A stretch of 64,000 bases of DNA from Chanos chanos. Its lineage: Eukaryota > Chordata > Actinopteri > Gonorynchiformes > Chanidae. The stretch is from NCBI RefSeq assembly GCF_902362185.1, contig NC_044497.1:54317001-54381000 (forward strand). The letters run 5' to 3'. Positions 1-13,165 of this stretch are shown piece by piece. Numbering within the stretch: position 1 is the stretch's first letter; every line of letters begins with the position of its first letter. Made by a program: the position numbers and the translations under genes. Under the pieces are notes generated by a model. The model did no database searches. It was not told where the DNA came from and worked only from the letters and a program-made list of their open reading frames with translations.

Positions 1-629
1 AGATTTGTTCATAAATTTTGTACATCTTTACACACAAGTGAGCGTTGAGCACAGCGTTATTTTGAAGCGTTTTTGAGACGAGGTGTCGTTGATACGCATT
101 GTTAAATTCCTGGACTTTTAAAAAAGGAGAGCGAAAGAAAGAGCATCCGTCAAGTCAAGCTTTCTAGAAACATCAGACAGCATCCATTTCTCAGGCATGC
201 GGGGATGTACAATTATTCTCTCATCTATGAGATTTATAGACCCGCATAAAGACACACTGTCACTGTGCTGAATGCCAATTCCACAGCGCAGGACTAGAGA
301 TAATATATGAGGGTACCGCAAAACCGCTTGTCGACTATAAAATACATGTGTTTGCATTTCCAAAATTACTCAAAGGGAGAATGACTGTTAAGAATAAAAT
401 ACATAGAGAGACAGAGAGAAAAATGTTTATGACTTTAACAGACTGTGTACTATCAAAGAATATTCACCCAAAAAAAAAAAAAAAACGAGAAATATTATGA
501 GTTTGTCTCTGTTTGACGCGCTGAAGCACAAACAGAATAGATTGGGAACAGGTTGTTTAAACTGCACACTGTTCAGCCATCTGCCAGCATTTCAAAAAAT
601 GACGATGAAATACGCTGTGTGGCTTCTAT
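1..629. other. AT-rich intergenic DNA
   Basis: No exon, RNA gene or named repeat recognised apart from a poly-A run near 471-484. Short open frames here show no family likeness. Confidence 0.5.
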
Positions 630-642
630 ATACACACACACT

Positions 643-673
<31 letters not shown>

Positions 674-716
674 ACACTCATACACACACACACACATATA
701 TATACACACATATATA
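630..716. repeat. (CA)n/(TA)n microsatellite
   Basis: CACACA runs broken by CTCA, passing into TATATA. Open frames through it are low-complexity artefacts. Confidence 0.9.
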
Positions 717-860
717 AATCCTTTCCTCCATTTCTTCTATAGGCGTGGAGATTGAGGCCTGATTTCCTGCACCAAGGCAGATAATGATATCGGTGTGTGT
801 CTGCAGGAGAGAGATGAAGAGACTGGTGGGCTCCTGTCTGGCGATGGATCCTGTGCGTGC

Positions 861-897
861 CTGTGTGTGTCTGTGTGTGTGTGTGTGTGTGTGTGTT
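861..897. repeat. (GT)n microsatellite
   Basis: About 37 bp of TG repeat, 145 bp from the preceding CA repeat and of opposite sense. Confidence 0.9.
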
Positions 898-999
898 GCG
901 TGTTTGGTGAGAGATACGAACGCTGAGGTAAGCAGAGTTGCCTAACACATTGCGGGACGCGGCGGCGAGAGAGGGAGAACGGCATCGCACAGACAGCCT

Positions 1000-3900
1000 C
1001 ACTTATCTGCATGGCCGATTTAATGACACCCAACGCGCTCGGCCCTCGGTCCAAACAAATCAATGTGACTCCCTCCTCAGTTCGTCTGTCAGTGGCGATT
1101 GTAAACCATGACTCAATTCAACAGCGGTATGAGTGTGCCCAGAATGAAGCGATATATCTGCACAGTTCCCCTTGCTCCCATCCCAAAAAAGTGAGAGTTT
1201 CTGTTGTTTTCACGATGTTTGCAAAATGACAAGTGTAAAGGTTTGCTCCAGTGCAGGACCCAGGTACTGCAGCACTCCGTCCCTGCTGGTCCTTAGAGCT
1301 GTCCGTCATTCTTTACGTTTTAGTCCGATACAGACAGAACAACTCTGATATCTGCGTAAATATGTTGCAGTTCATGAATTCTAATCGATTTTGGACTGGC
1401 CACTACAGTTCACCCACCAGTTAGCCAGTGCACTTCACAGTGAGGCGTTGAGAGTCGTTCCATGGCGACCTTAATACGTTGCAGTTATTGATGTCTTTAT
1501 GTAGTCTTTGTTCGAGCAAAAAGCTGGCAGCTTCCCCAAGCATGCCTGCACTAGGAGGGTGGAGAAGCACTTTTTTATTTTCTTGGCAATTGAAATCCTT
1601 TCTTCCCCCTTCTGAAGGCTCTTGTGCTCCATCAGGGGACGACAATGAAACATAGCTGTTCCATTTCTCTCAGCAGAGGAGTGCCGGAGTATTATCTGCG
1701 CGGTTGGACCTCCCTTTGACACCACAGGGGCAAGTACTGTCCACTCCACAAAATACCCAGCATTCAGGTATATGAACCCCAAGCTCTTATTGGGTTCCAT
1801 AAAGGTCTAACGCCACTGGTGTAGTGGGAAGCCTATTAGACCACCGCCACAACTCAGACAAATGTCAACTTCAGAGAAAATAACTATGTTCAATCAAACT
1901 TACAGAGGACATTGTCTAAGCTTAGGAGACAAGGCTCAGACAACAGTTTGAGGCTATCAGTAAAGCTATTGTCACAAAGTCCACTGCCTTGTACCTAGCC
2001 CTCATCTCAAATCTATCCCCTTTTTCATAGAGATAGACCACAAAAAAAAATGGAGCGATATTTTTTGAGATGACTAAATCAATATTAAAACTTCTCTTGT
2101 CTTAGCAGATACTGATACTTCTCAGTCACACAGACAGATGGGAATTATAAGGTCAGATTCCAATAGGGGGAAAACAATCTGGTGCTCCCATCGAAAACAC
2201 TACCAAAGACCATTTTTAGATGGTGATTCATATGACTGGAAGAAATTTAAGATCCTCAAAACCAACTAACCTCGTCATTAAAGTTTTGACAGTCGGGTAG
2301 CAAGTTTATGCAATAAAAAAAAAAAGCCAAGTATAGCAAGTAATGTCAGCATTAGCACAGTAAACAAGTCGTAACCAGTTAATTTTAAGGTCTTAACTGA
2401 GTGCATAGGTATGTGAGACATGACCACACCAATGGAAAACTAGGATAAACAACACCATTCAGTCAAAGAGATGTAGATATTGGGATTCTATAGACGACAG
2501 GACATTTGGTCAGTCCCCATCAACAAGCTTTCTGGTATGTAATACAGGACATGTCACCTAATGTGAGCCAGGTTTCTGACAGACATGTCTATTTCACCAG
2601 GTCCAAATATTTGAAAATGGTTTTACATGTATTATTACATCAGATACATTGTAAAACTCACAAGTAATTATTTATAGAAATACAGAGAGATTTTTTTTTA
2701 AAGTTTCTTTTATATGAGTGAAATATATAGTGAAATTTGCATAGTATTGGTCTCAGCGGGAGTACTTTCCCCACAAGGTTTCTTTTCCCCTTTGAAGCTG
2801 GAGCCTGTGAATCCCCCTACGTCTGTTAGGCATCTTAAAGAATGCACTCTAAAATGTGAGGAAAATAGTCGTTGGCCATATTCCAGGTTCATCAGTCTTG
2901 AAAAAATGGAAAATTATATCAGAAATCCCTTCTGAGGACTCAAAAGTCATGATAACCTACGTCTAACAAAAGAACAAACTGCATCAGCAAAGTATAACTC
3001 TGGCTGAGACTAGAAGCTCTTAAAGATAAACAAACACTTAACAGGGCAATTCCTAAAAACCACAGAAAAAATTGAGCAGAGACCCAGTCTATACCTCAGT
3101 GACCTGGTCTCAAACCAGTAATATGGTGCCATGAACTTTATAAAGCTGCTGTTTATTGTAGGATTCTCATTAAGACACCGCTGCTAATGTGAAACACTGT
3201 TTCATTTGGTTTAATGAGGAGAAAACCTGGAGTCCTCAGAAATTAAACGAAACAATTTAGCCTGCTGAGTAGTATTTCCCAGTTGTTTCGCTCCACTCCT
3301 TGCTGAGTTTGTACATGAGTAAACACAAAGGAGAACTTCAACTTAAATTTGCTGCCCCCAACCTTGTGGTGACAGATCATAGGCAACCATCTCCTGGGGG
3401 TCGCTAGTTATCGTCATAGGTCTACATGGTCGACCAGAGGTCAAGGAAAGACATACATTTACAAAACTATTTCAGGTGTCCATGTGGCAAGCACTGATTC
3501 CTCAATATGTTCCTATTAACCAATATTATACAGCTCCCCACGCACAGACTTAGTTGAATTTGGGAGTGTTTTCACGAACGCCAGGATGAAGTCAAATATC
3601 GTCTTCAGTTCCTCTAATCACCATATGCAAACAGGGTTGAACTTTTATCGCCGAGTTTATTTCCACCTACTTTAACACAGAGAAGAAATTGGAGCCTTAC
3701 CCTCCTTAAGTGCAGTCCCGCCCCCTGAAGCTCTTAAAATTCGTTTAACATATTCAGAGGAGTGAAGCTGCTCTAAAGGTAAATGGCGGGCCCAAGTCCT
3801 CACTGATTTGCAAAAATTCATATATTGATTGGTGTTTCCGTCATTTTGTCTTGTCCCCCCCCCCGTGTGTCAATAGAGACTTCCCCAATTATCACTGCCT

Positions 3901-4247
3901 CCACAGAGAACCCCTTTTCCTGACAGATTCTCTCGATTTTTGAGTCCCAGCAGTGGAGCCATCTCTTCATCAGTTAACATCTGATCGGCATTAGAGCAGA
4001 CAGTTTGTGTATGACAGAGCATTCACTGCTGCCTGCGCCACAAACCAATTATCTCTCACCATCCACAGAGAAATCCTTGTCTCCTCTGAAGGGTGTGTCT
4101 GAGAGTATCAATGACAGCAAATATCCACTCACAGAGGGTCGCTTTTCTTTTTTTTATTACCCTGAAGAAGCACTGACAGCAGCCTACTTGAAGGCCCAGA
4201 GTTTCATCTCCTTCAGACCAACTTCAGACTAGGTGACCCTTATTATA

Positions 4248-4255
<8 letters not shown>
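1000..4255. other. intergenic DNA without recognised genes
   Basis: Read on both strands; no exon with splice signals and family likeness was found. It holds short poly-A/T and poly-C runs only. Confidence 0.45.

Positions 4256-4305
<50 letters not shown>
4256..4305. repeat. (TA)n microsatellite
   Basis: About 50 bp of uninterrupted AT dinucleotide. Confidence 0.95.
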
Positions 4306-4308
<3 letters not shown>

Positions 4309-4582
4309 TCCATTTGCAAAGACAGTGTGCCTTTTGGTGTAGGTATTTCTGTTACATTAATTGCCAACTTGCCATCACATGTAAAATTGAAAAGAAACAT
4401 CCGGTAATTATCTAAAATCAACAGGCCAATATTTGGGTTGTTATGGTGGTAGAGAGTTGGGAGAGAAACCTGAACTTTCAGAGATGATGATGATGATTAT
4501 AACAATGATGATGATGATGACAATGATTTTTTGGTTATAATTATTAGTATTGCTCATTCATCACAACATTTCATTAGGTTGG

Positions 4583-4600
4583 TTATTATTATTATTATAA

Positions 4601-4646
<46 letters not shown>

Positions 4647-4650
4647 CATT
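4583..4650. repeat. (ATT)n microsatellite
   Basis: About 20 ATT units with two interruptions, preceded by a short ATG/GAT trinucleotide cluster at 4485-4525. Confidence 0.95.
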
Positions 4651-7600
4651 AGACTAGTGAGTATTGAAAGCCCTGTCTTGACATCATTTATAGAATTACG
4701 TTTTCTGAGACATTTATTGGAATCCATCCCTTGTATTTACATTTTATTAATTGTGAATTCGCAAATTTGGAAGATGATCAAGAGCTTGAGTTTCATAATT
4801 GCGTGATGTGCATGAATTGAATATGTAATAATATCCATGATTGGAGCTCTCATTTTCCCCTGCTGCCAAACCTCGCGGGAGATAAAGGAGCGAGTACCGA
4901 TGGGACCAATGGGTACAATTACCAGATAATTCCTCAGTCTGTCGGGGTTTGTGAAGTCCAGACGATTTGCCAGGTCCTGCTGCCATTTAGTCCTCTGAAA
5001 ACTTACAGCTCTACATGAGGCATGAACACGGAAGCCTTGCAGTTTCACGATATGTCCAACCACATCAGTATCTTCTATCGGTTCCTCTCCTCTGATTTTT
5101 CTACATCACATCTACAAGTTAGTCCTGCCCAGCAAGGTACGGGATGATAGAATGCTATAACATCACCCAGTAAACACAGTTGGGTCTTTTAAGTGATGAA
5201 GAGTGATTATTAAGTTATTTTACTCGCTCACCTATGTGACTTACTGCTCAAAACTACACCACTGGATGTAATTTGCTTTTAATAATATTTGGTGCTGTGT
5301 TATGCAAAATGTCTTGTAAGGGACTCCAAGTATCTTTTTGCCATGTGGCCGTATATTACATCAGCTTTCCATCATAAATCTTGCATGGAGCCTGGAACAC
5401 GGATTGACTAAGGCAAAACATGTCGTGTTCTGAAATTTCAGAAGTGCCGTGCCACAGAAACACAACCAGAATAACTCCATAACGCAGTCCACAGTCTAAT
5501 TATGAAACGATACGAATGTCAAAAGCTGCTAACGAAAATGTTGCATTGGATAATGGCTGAGTTTGCAAGTAGATGCAATGTGCTGACTTCTCTTCCGACA
5601 AAGAAGTTTCTTGCTTGTTAACTGTGGCACAAAATCACAGAATTCACACCGCATGACAATTCAGATCATATGTTGCCCTAATTGAGAGAGAAAGGAGAAA
5701 ATCTTGAGACTTGAGGATGAATCAAACCGTTCCTTTTAGTGAAACATTTAGCCCACTTCTGTGGAACAAAATATCTGATGTGAGAACAGCAGATGGTGAA
5801 CATCGAGACTGCTCGTGCTTTACAGAGGGAACTTGTGAATCCCAAGTCCCTTAGCAATGCCCAAGTCAGAAGATTCCCTTCATCTGCTCCACTCTCCAAG
5901 TCAATTACTTATGACTCTTGGCTGAAGAGGCGCAAAACAAGACTCGAGCACCTGGCTTTGATTTTTTTTTTTTTTTTTTTTTTACATGACAAAGTTGAAG
6001 TACTTGGCACAGAGCTTAGCAAAGATCTTGGTTGCAGCGCGAGAGCAAATTCACTCTTATCGGTGAAACTCAGGAGTGGATTTCTAAACCACGAAATTCT
6101 GCTTGAAACATGAGACCGGTGCGGTACATAATGATATATGTTTGATACTGCTTGCGCTGCTTTTTAAATGCTTTTTAGTCAAATGTCATTTTCAAGAGAG
6201 TTTTTGTTCTCTGAGGCGTTCTCTGCTGTTTTTTAATGGAGACTCAGTGGGGAAACTTTTAGGCCATAACGCTACTCGGTCAAAAACAGCATCATATAGA
6301 TATGACTCAACACAACACGATGCTGAGAGTGACTGGCTATGAGTCTGAAACTCTGAAACAAAACAACATTATTGTATACAGCCACAAAATACCCCAGGGC
6401 ACCAATGTTTACCATTTACAAAAAAAAACACAGGGTAACAATTTATTTAAAAAAAAAGTGATTAATGCACTGCAGCTCCTCATGCTCATTTTCAAATCAC
6501 GTTAAATGTCCTGGATGGACACGTGTAAAATGTTTTTTTTTTTTTTTTTAGTTTGTTTGTTTTTTCAATGGCCTTGCTTGTTCTTATTGTTTTTGAGTGG
6601 CACTTAATTTAATGTTAACCCAGTGTTTCCAGTTAGCTCCAGTCCTGGGCGGCATGTCCTTGGCCACGTTACCTTGTTGCTGTGCGGTAGATTACACCCT
6701 CGTGAGAGCAGGTTTTGAGAGGGCTCTCAGTGATGTCACAGTTGCTTAACGAGGAAACATACTGATAATTATAATTACATGAAGCACGGAGGCGACGTTT
6801 TCACATGCATGTAATTGCAATTAATTATTCAGAGCGTTTTTATACATATTTATGTATACCACTGAGTCATTGTCACAAGGTCTGAATCAAAGCTATTCTG
6901 AAATGTTCAAAATGAGTGGTTACCTTGTTGGATGGATTCCTGTGATGTAAAGTGCATCTTGTGAGCCTTCAGCATTGTATTGATTGCCACGTGTTCTGGA
7001 GCTAATTATGCGTTTACTAAAATGCATGAATATTTCACTGATGTATTAATAACGGTTGTGAATTATCAATGTCTATTTCATATCTTTTTGCAATATGAAG
7101 AACATATACCATAACGTTTATTAAAGACAGTTTTTGATGGATGGGCACTTGAATTTGCTAGACTTTTCTGATTCCATTTGGGGGGGGGGGGGCGCTCTGC
7201 TCTGGAATTTTACCACTTGGTAACTTCTGCTGCTGATATGAATATGATAAACACCCCTTTAAGAGCAACATTAAGGTGCACAATTTCATGGTCTGGATAA
7301 AGATTTGAAATGTGAGATGTAATGGAGCACTGAAGTATTCCGTGCATAATTCATTCCAAACACAATTACGATACAATCATGGAAGAAAAAAAAAAAACAG
7401 ACTGTCAAAATGGCGGCAGATATACCTAATGCAGGAATTAGTGTCATGGTAACTTGTGCATGCATATATCATTTGGGGTTTAAGACTAATCACAAGATTC
7501 TTACAGTAGCTAAAGGGTTGAATTCGTACGCAGGATGTGAGGATGACAAATATGAATTTCTTCATCGTTTTCTGTTAAGGGCTGGTTTCATTCTTCCGTC

Positions 7601-9047
7601 TGTGACTCTATACGAAATAATTGAAGGCGGTGTGAGTCAGTTCTGATGAAAACTAGCTCTCTTTCATCAGCCGTCTCTAAATGACCTGTCGAAGTCCGAG
7701 CCAATGATGTTTAATTCAGCGCGAGGCGGCATAGCACATTCCAGAGAGAAATTTAGCTCCACTCTGCTTTTTCAAGCGCACCTGCCAAATGATGATGGAT
7801 CCTTTTTCTATGATTATCGTAGAAGTTTTTTACTACGCTGGCAAAAAATAAATAAATAAATAAATGACTTCAGTCATAGCTCTGCAAGGGAAAACTTAGA
7901 AAATCTAAAGGCCCCGGTCAACCATATCAATTGTAAAACCGGTTTCCAACATCTGAAAAGATTCAGATAAGTTTCTGATATGACATGGCCAGCAAAGTGA
8001 AACCATCTGCCAATGCTCTGCATGCCTGTGTCTCCATGGTACCTTTCAAACGTGTCTTAATATAACCACATTTAATTGGGAATCCAACAGAGAATGAGCA
8101 ACACTGAAACTTGATAACTTTTGTCACAGAAGAGTGATCTACTCGAAGATTTGCATTTGTCTAATGTGTGCTATTTAATATTCACGAGGCATGATTTTTT
8201 TTTTTCCCCAGAGTGCTGGGTGTTGCACCCAGAAAACACAATGTTCTATGCAATGCACTTTTGTTATCAGTTTTGTTATATTTTTTTCTTTTGTTTTTGT
8301 TCTTGTTTTTTGCTTTCACCAGGATCAGAACTGTTCTCACTGGTTCGTTGCATGCATTTTAAACAACCATACATGTGAATTACAGTTTTTTATTGATTCT
8401 TTCATCCATTGTGCGATATCCACATTTCTTAGCAACTCTGACAAAGCAGAGACATTAAAGGCTTTGTCTTTTTACAGATGCATTATGAATTTATTGATTC
8501 CAAAATCACGCTAACTTAGAGGTAGCTACACACACACAGAGCTATAAAACAACAATTAGCTTTATGCTGTTGACTTTTCAACAGATGAAAAAAGTCTATT
8601 TTGAACATGTAAAAGCTCCTTCCACAGATTTTAAAAGAAGATAATTAACTAATCTGTTTGGATTAGGAAATATAAATTTGTATGTGCACTTCATTTTAGC
8701 TACTGTTTACCAACTAATTAGTCAGTCACAAAGACACAAACTGTAGGCTAGTATGATAAGCTAACAGCAGTTAGCTTTCTGATCTATCTGAAAATGCTAC
8801 TGATTTTTTTGTTGTTGTTTTATCTATGAATTAATTTCAATCGCATTTGTATTTAAGTCAATGTGTTCTTTACTGCTAGCATGATGTGTATCCTGGTGTA
8901 GTAAGAAAAGATAAAACAGGAAAGAGAACAGCCATAAACCAAGGAAAACCGAAAAGAGACACTAGTAAGGAACACACAAGTGGACAGGACTGCGAACAAT
9001 GGCCCAGATCGAGAGAGACAGAAAGAGAGAGAGAGGCAGAACCTGCA

Positions 9048-9048
<1 letters not shown>
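4651..9048. other. intergenic DNA without recognised genes
   Basis: No exon recognised. Poly-T at about 5,961-5,983 and 6,532-6,549 and poly-G near 7,180. An AT-rich stretch with clustered TAAT motifs lies at 6,750-7,080. Confidence 0.45.
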
Positions 9049-9096
<48 letters not shown>

Positions 9097-9131
9097 GGCA
9101 GAACTTGGAAGTGAGAGAGAGAGAGAGAGAT
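9049..9131. repeat. (GA)n microsatellite
   Basis: GAGAGA runs with an internal AATAGGCAGAACTTGGAAGT interruption. A looser GA-rich skirt extends about 8,995-9,265. Confidence 0.9.
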
Positions 9132-10604
9132 GGCAAACGAGAGATTTAGAACGGGAGCAAGGGTGATTCCCACTGGGAAAGCAAGAAGCAGAGAGAGAGA
9201 AGGGAGCTATCTGGAGAGAATTCCAAAGGGAGATGAAGAGGCAGAGTGAGGCTGAGACAGAGAGACGGACGGAACATGAAGAGACGTCATTCTCAACCCG
9301 TTACGACATCAGCTCTGAACCGTGGAGCATGTCAGCATGCACAAAAAATTCCAGACACGTCTCTAGACCTCAGAAGCTCTCTGTCACATCCTACCCTGCC
9401 CAACTTGAATATGTTATGGTTAATCTAAGATTTTGTATGTGGGTGTGTGTGTGTGGGGGGGGTTTAATAACAATGATGTTGACTGTGACTGGGCAGCCCA
9501 AAATAATGATAAGTCACCATGACAAAACACCAACATCAACCTCTGGAATCACCCTGTTACGATTTGCATAAATTATTCCATGAGACATATTGTGATAAAT
9601 GCCATATTTGCTATGCATTCATAAACATACCAATGAATCTCTTTTAAGACGTGTTTTTGTTGTTGTTGTTGTTGTTGTTTTTTTCCACGGTCAAGCTGTA
9701 TGGAAATTACAATACGAAATCTGCTCAGACATCTGTATGAGTTATGGACTGTTCACTAACACTCCGGTCGTCCTTAAAACACCCTTGCGATTCACAGAGA
9801 CATACAAGATAAGAAATGACCGTTAAAACGCAGATAAACTGTGGACTGTTCACACAAAGATTAATTGTGCATATCTTAATGAGCCTCAAGTGTGCACAAG
9901 ACAAGGCCACATATAAAACTTTGTAACCAAGAAGGAAAGATAACGCAAAAAGCACGTCGAGGTTTTCAAACCCTGTGTGCACCCCCAGACTGTTCGGGTT
10001 TTATTAGGATAGTAGAATAAAAAATAGTTTATTCCATTTTATTTTATTGAGATAAAATGTTCAAACAATAATTTGTCTGTGACCGCTTTATGTAAATACA
10101 TAAAACAATTATAGGGGTTTGGCTGATGGAAAAAAGGAACGCGAGTGGCTTTAACTGCGGCTGCTCTTTTTATCAACCGGCCCGTCCACGTTTGGTCATT
10201 TCAGCCTCTGGTCGAGGAGTTTTAAAGGACTTTGTGTCGTTCGGGGAGGTGCCGAGAGCGCCTCGGCAGTCCATGGACGAGCGTCTTGGTCAATGACAGA
10301 GGAGAGGGAGGGTCAGTTTAAGACAGAGTGGGAATGGATGAAGTCTGCCGAGAGAAACTATCCACCTTTTCTGGGCTACGGTCCAACGATAAAGCCTAGG
10401 ACAGAATGACAATTATCTTGGATCACCTGAACTGGTACATCTCTTCTGAAACAAAAACACCAAATAAGACTGAAGTGGGAAATAAGTATACAACTGGGTA
10501 TTACGCAAAGTGAAGTCACTATGGGAAAGAACTCTATTAAAGCCTGGATGACAGAATGTCCCTTCATTTACATGATAAAACTATAAACCATAAATAAGTA
10601 AATA

Positions 10605-10638
10605 CATACATACATACATACATAGATACATACATTAC
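10605..10638. repeat. (ATAC)n microsatellite, left of a hAT insertion
   Basis: CATACATA repeat that resumes at 11,207 on the far side of the inserted element. Confidence 0.85.
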
Positions 10639-11206
10639 TAGGGCTGTAATGGTACGCAAAAGTCACGTTTTGGTACGTACCTCAGTTTTAGGTCACGGTT
10701 TAGTACGGTTTTGGAACAGTGAAAAAAGACATGCAAAACATGAAATTTCTTTTCATTCATTATGCATTTACTTGTGAACTTATAAACTTGCACAAGCTTG
10801 TAAACAGTGGCAAACTGGCCATGATTTCCAGCTTGCACTCCACTGTGTTTTTTCCATGTTGTTTCCATATGCACATTTGGATGATGCTGTCTCAATGGCG
10901 TAATCATGTTCGTACTGCCAGCGACATACCCGATTTCAGTTGAACAATGCCGGCACGCTGCCTTCGTCTTATTCACTTGTCTTTGCCCATTGCTACTGCA
11001 GTTCACTGGAGAACCAAAATGTTCCCAAACAGGAGACCTGAAGGACGAGGGAGGGTCCTCATCATTGAACATGTGGTAATTCAGTTGCTAAGTTACGGCT
11101 CCGTAGCGGTGGCATTGGGGGGGGGGGGGGGGGCAAGATCATTACATTAGACTGTGGACGTTTGTATCGCGGTTTCGGTCTCAGTTTCAGAATCGTTACA
11201 CCTTTA
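10639..11206 (-). mobile_element. hAT-superfamily DNA transposon remnant with BED zinc finger
   Basis: The ends read TAGGGCTGTAA... and ...TTACACCTTTA, imperfect inverted repeats with further similarity inward (GGTACG-type motifs at the left, CGGTTTCGG at the right). The minus strand, about 11,072 to 10,900, encodes a BED-type finger: VWEHF, then CRHC and LRQHH in the expected C-x2-C...H-x-H arrangement, as found at the N-terminus of hAT transposases. The rest of the transposase (the catalytic domain) is absent, so this is an internally deleted copy. It split an (ATAC)n microsatellite. The plus-strand part holds no gene. Confidence 0.75.
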
Positions 11207-11225
11207 ATACATACATACATACATA
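11207..11225. repeat. (ATAC)n microsatellite, right of the hAT insertion
   Basis: Continuation of the tetranucleotide tract interrupted by the transposon. Confidence 0.8.
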
Positions 11226-11600
11226 GAAAACATCTTGGTAGCCTCTGAAGTGATAGTTTTCTGAAGTCTGATGGGAGGCTTCATACAAATTAAATGTATT
11301 AATGTCTTAAGACACTGATACATTAAAACCAGTTCGTTACAAATGGGTTGAAATACTTCATTAGTAGCAGTGTTTACTTCCTGGCATAAAAGGCCAACAT
11401 CATCTTGTCTGGAACAGTAGCGGCTGTGTTGGGGGGGAGCACTGCTCATCATGTGTCTTGGAGCACTGGGCTCTGGGATAAAAAACAGTAAGACTAAAAC
11501 GACTGCCTTTCTACTCCTCCAATCATCAACACCACCAAGAGAGTCACTACAATAAGCCCAGGGCTTAGACTTTTTATCTCTACGACACAATTACAATTTT

Positions 11601-11608
<8 letters not shown>

Positions 11609-11641
<33 letters not shown>
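11609..11641. repeat. (GT)n microsatellite
   Basis: About 16 GT units, uninterrupted. Confidence 0.95.
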
Positions 11642-11642
<1 letters not shown>

Positions 11643-11939
11643 CAAGGAGGGATCATGCAACAAAATCCCAGGCTTCTCATTAGCACGAGAGGTGAGGATG
11701 TTTTTCATTTGACCTCAGAGAGCAATTAAAGCTGCCAGCTTTAGTACTCGAACTCCGGCGACGACGCAGTGTGCTTCGCAACACCGTCATCTTAACGGTG
11801 TGACTCAGCTAAATATTACCGCGAGCACCAGCACACATTAAAACGCCACAAACAAAGAGCGGCGTCTTCTCCACCAAAGACAGCGTAATGACAGAAAGAA
11901 AAGACTAACAGTTAGCGAGGGGTTTCTGAGCTTGGTAAC

Positions 11940-11962
11940 GGGGGGGGGGGGGGGGGGGGGGG
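11940..11962. repeat. 23-base G tract
   Basis: Uninterrupted homopolymer G. Length may be assembly-dependent. Confidence 0.9.
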
Positions 11963-12879
11963 TTGTGCAAGGGTCATGGAAAAAAAGGAGTTTCAGATAT
12001 TGGTAATCGTAAAAAACACGGTCATTTATTCTGTTTGTGACATTAACATTTTAAAGATCTTTTTTTTTTTTTCCCCAAACAGATATACAATCTGAAGTGA
12101 ACACACATAGCTGACGAGGCAACTGTCTGAAAAGGTCAAATCTTAGCCTTCGTCTTTGGCTTATTTTCTCCGGAGAGAAAAAGGTAAACAAACGGACTCA
12201 GAAAGCACTACGGCCCTGTACCTCAGATTTCTGAGAGAATAATGAATACCGAATGGCTCAAAACAAAAAAGTAAAAAAAGGCTCAGTTCATGATATTCTA
12301 TTGGCCGAGCGCATCATAAGAGCGTTAATGAAGTTAGAGATATCTGGTAGTAGCCGCTAGTGTTGCTCGAAATGATTCTTTTTTTTTTTTTTTTAGCGAT
12401 TCAATTCGTTTTATTCGGTAGGCTAAAATGATTCAAAGCTTTGACTCACTGATTTGTTCAATTCCATGTTCAGCAGGCAGCATAGAAGATCTGTAAATAG
12501 TTTTTTGATTTTATGTCATTTTAACCACCCCCCCCCCTCCCCCCACCTCACCCCACCCCCACACACCCCCCCAGTCTTCTTTGCAGGAAAACAGCACATA
12601 AATGAAATTAGATTTTAAAAAATAATGATATTTACATCAGAATATTCACTGCGTGAATTGCAACAGGCTATTGAAAGTCATATCACACGGCTGTAAAAAG
12701 TTTAATAAACAAAATAGAAAATATACTTTATGTGCAATAAATTGTGTTTCAAAAACTTGCGATTCCTCTTTGTAATGCATATAATAGCGTGAAGGGAATA
12801 ACGCATTATTTAGTGTAAATATCATAACCAAATAGTTCACAAAACTGGTGTACTTTACTGAACTATTCAAATGTGCTTT

Positions 12880-13165
12880 AGGTCAGCAGAGGGTATTTCA
12901 CATTGTAACGTAGCCTAATTACTGAATCTTTTTCACTGTGCTGGGAACAGTTCAATTCTTCAGGTCAGCAGGGGACATTTCACAGTGTAATGTAGCCTAA
13001 TTACTCACTATTTTTCACTGTACTGGGAACAGTTCGATTCTTCAGGTCAGCAGGGGACATTTTCAGTCTCATAGTCAGCACAGTCACTGTGTCTTCTGTA
13101 CTGGAAACCTGTCAACAGTTCCTCAGGTCAGCGGGAGGTGGTTCAAGTCTTCGTAATCATCAGAT
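12880..13165. repeat. 82-bp tandem repeat, about 3.5 copies
   Basis: Units start with AGGTCAGCAG at 12880, 12962, 13044 and 13125 (spacings 82, 82, 81). The first two copies share CTGGGAACAGTTC and GTAGCCTAATTACT. The third and fourth are more diverged. No open frame runs through. Confidence 0.85.
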
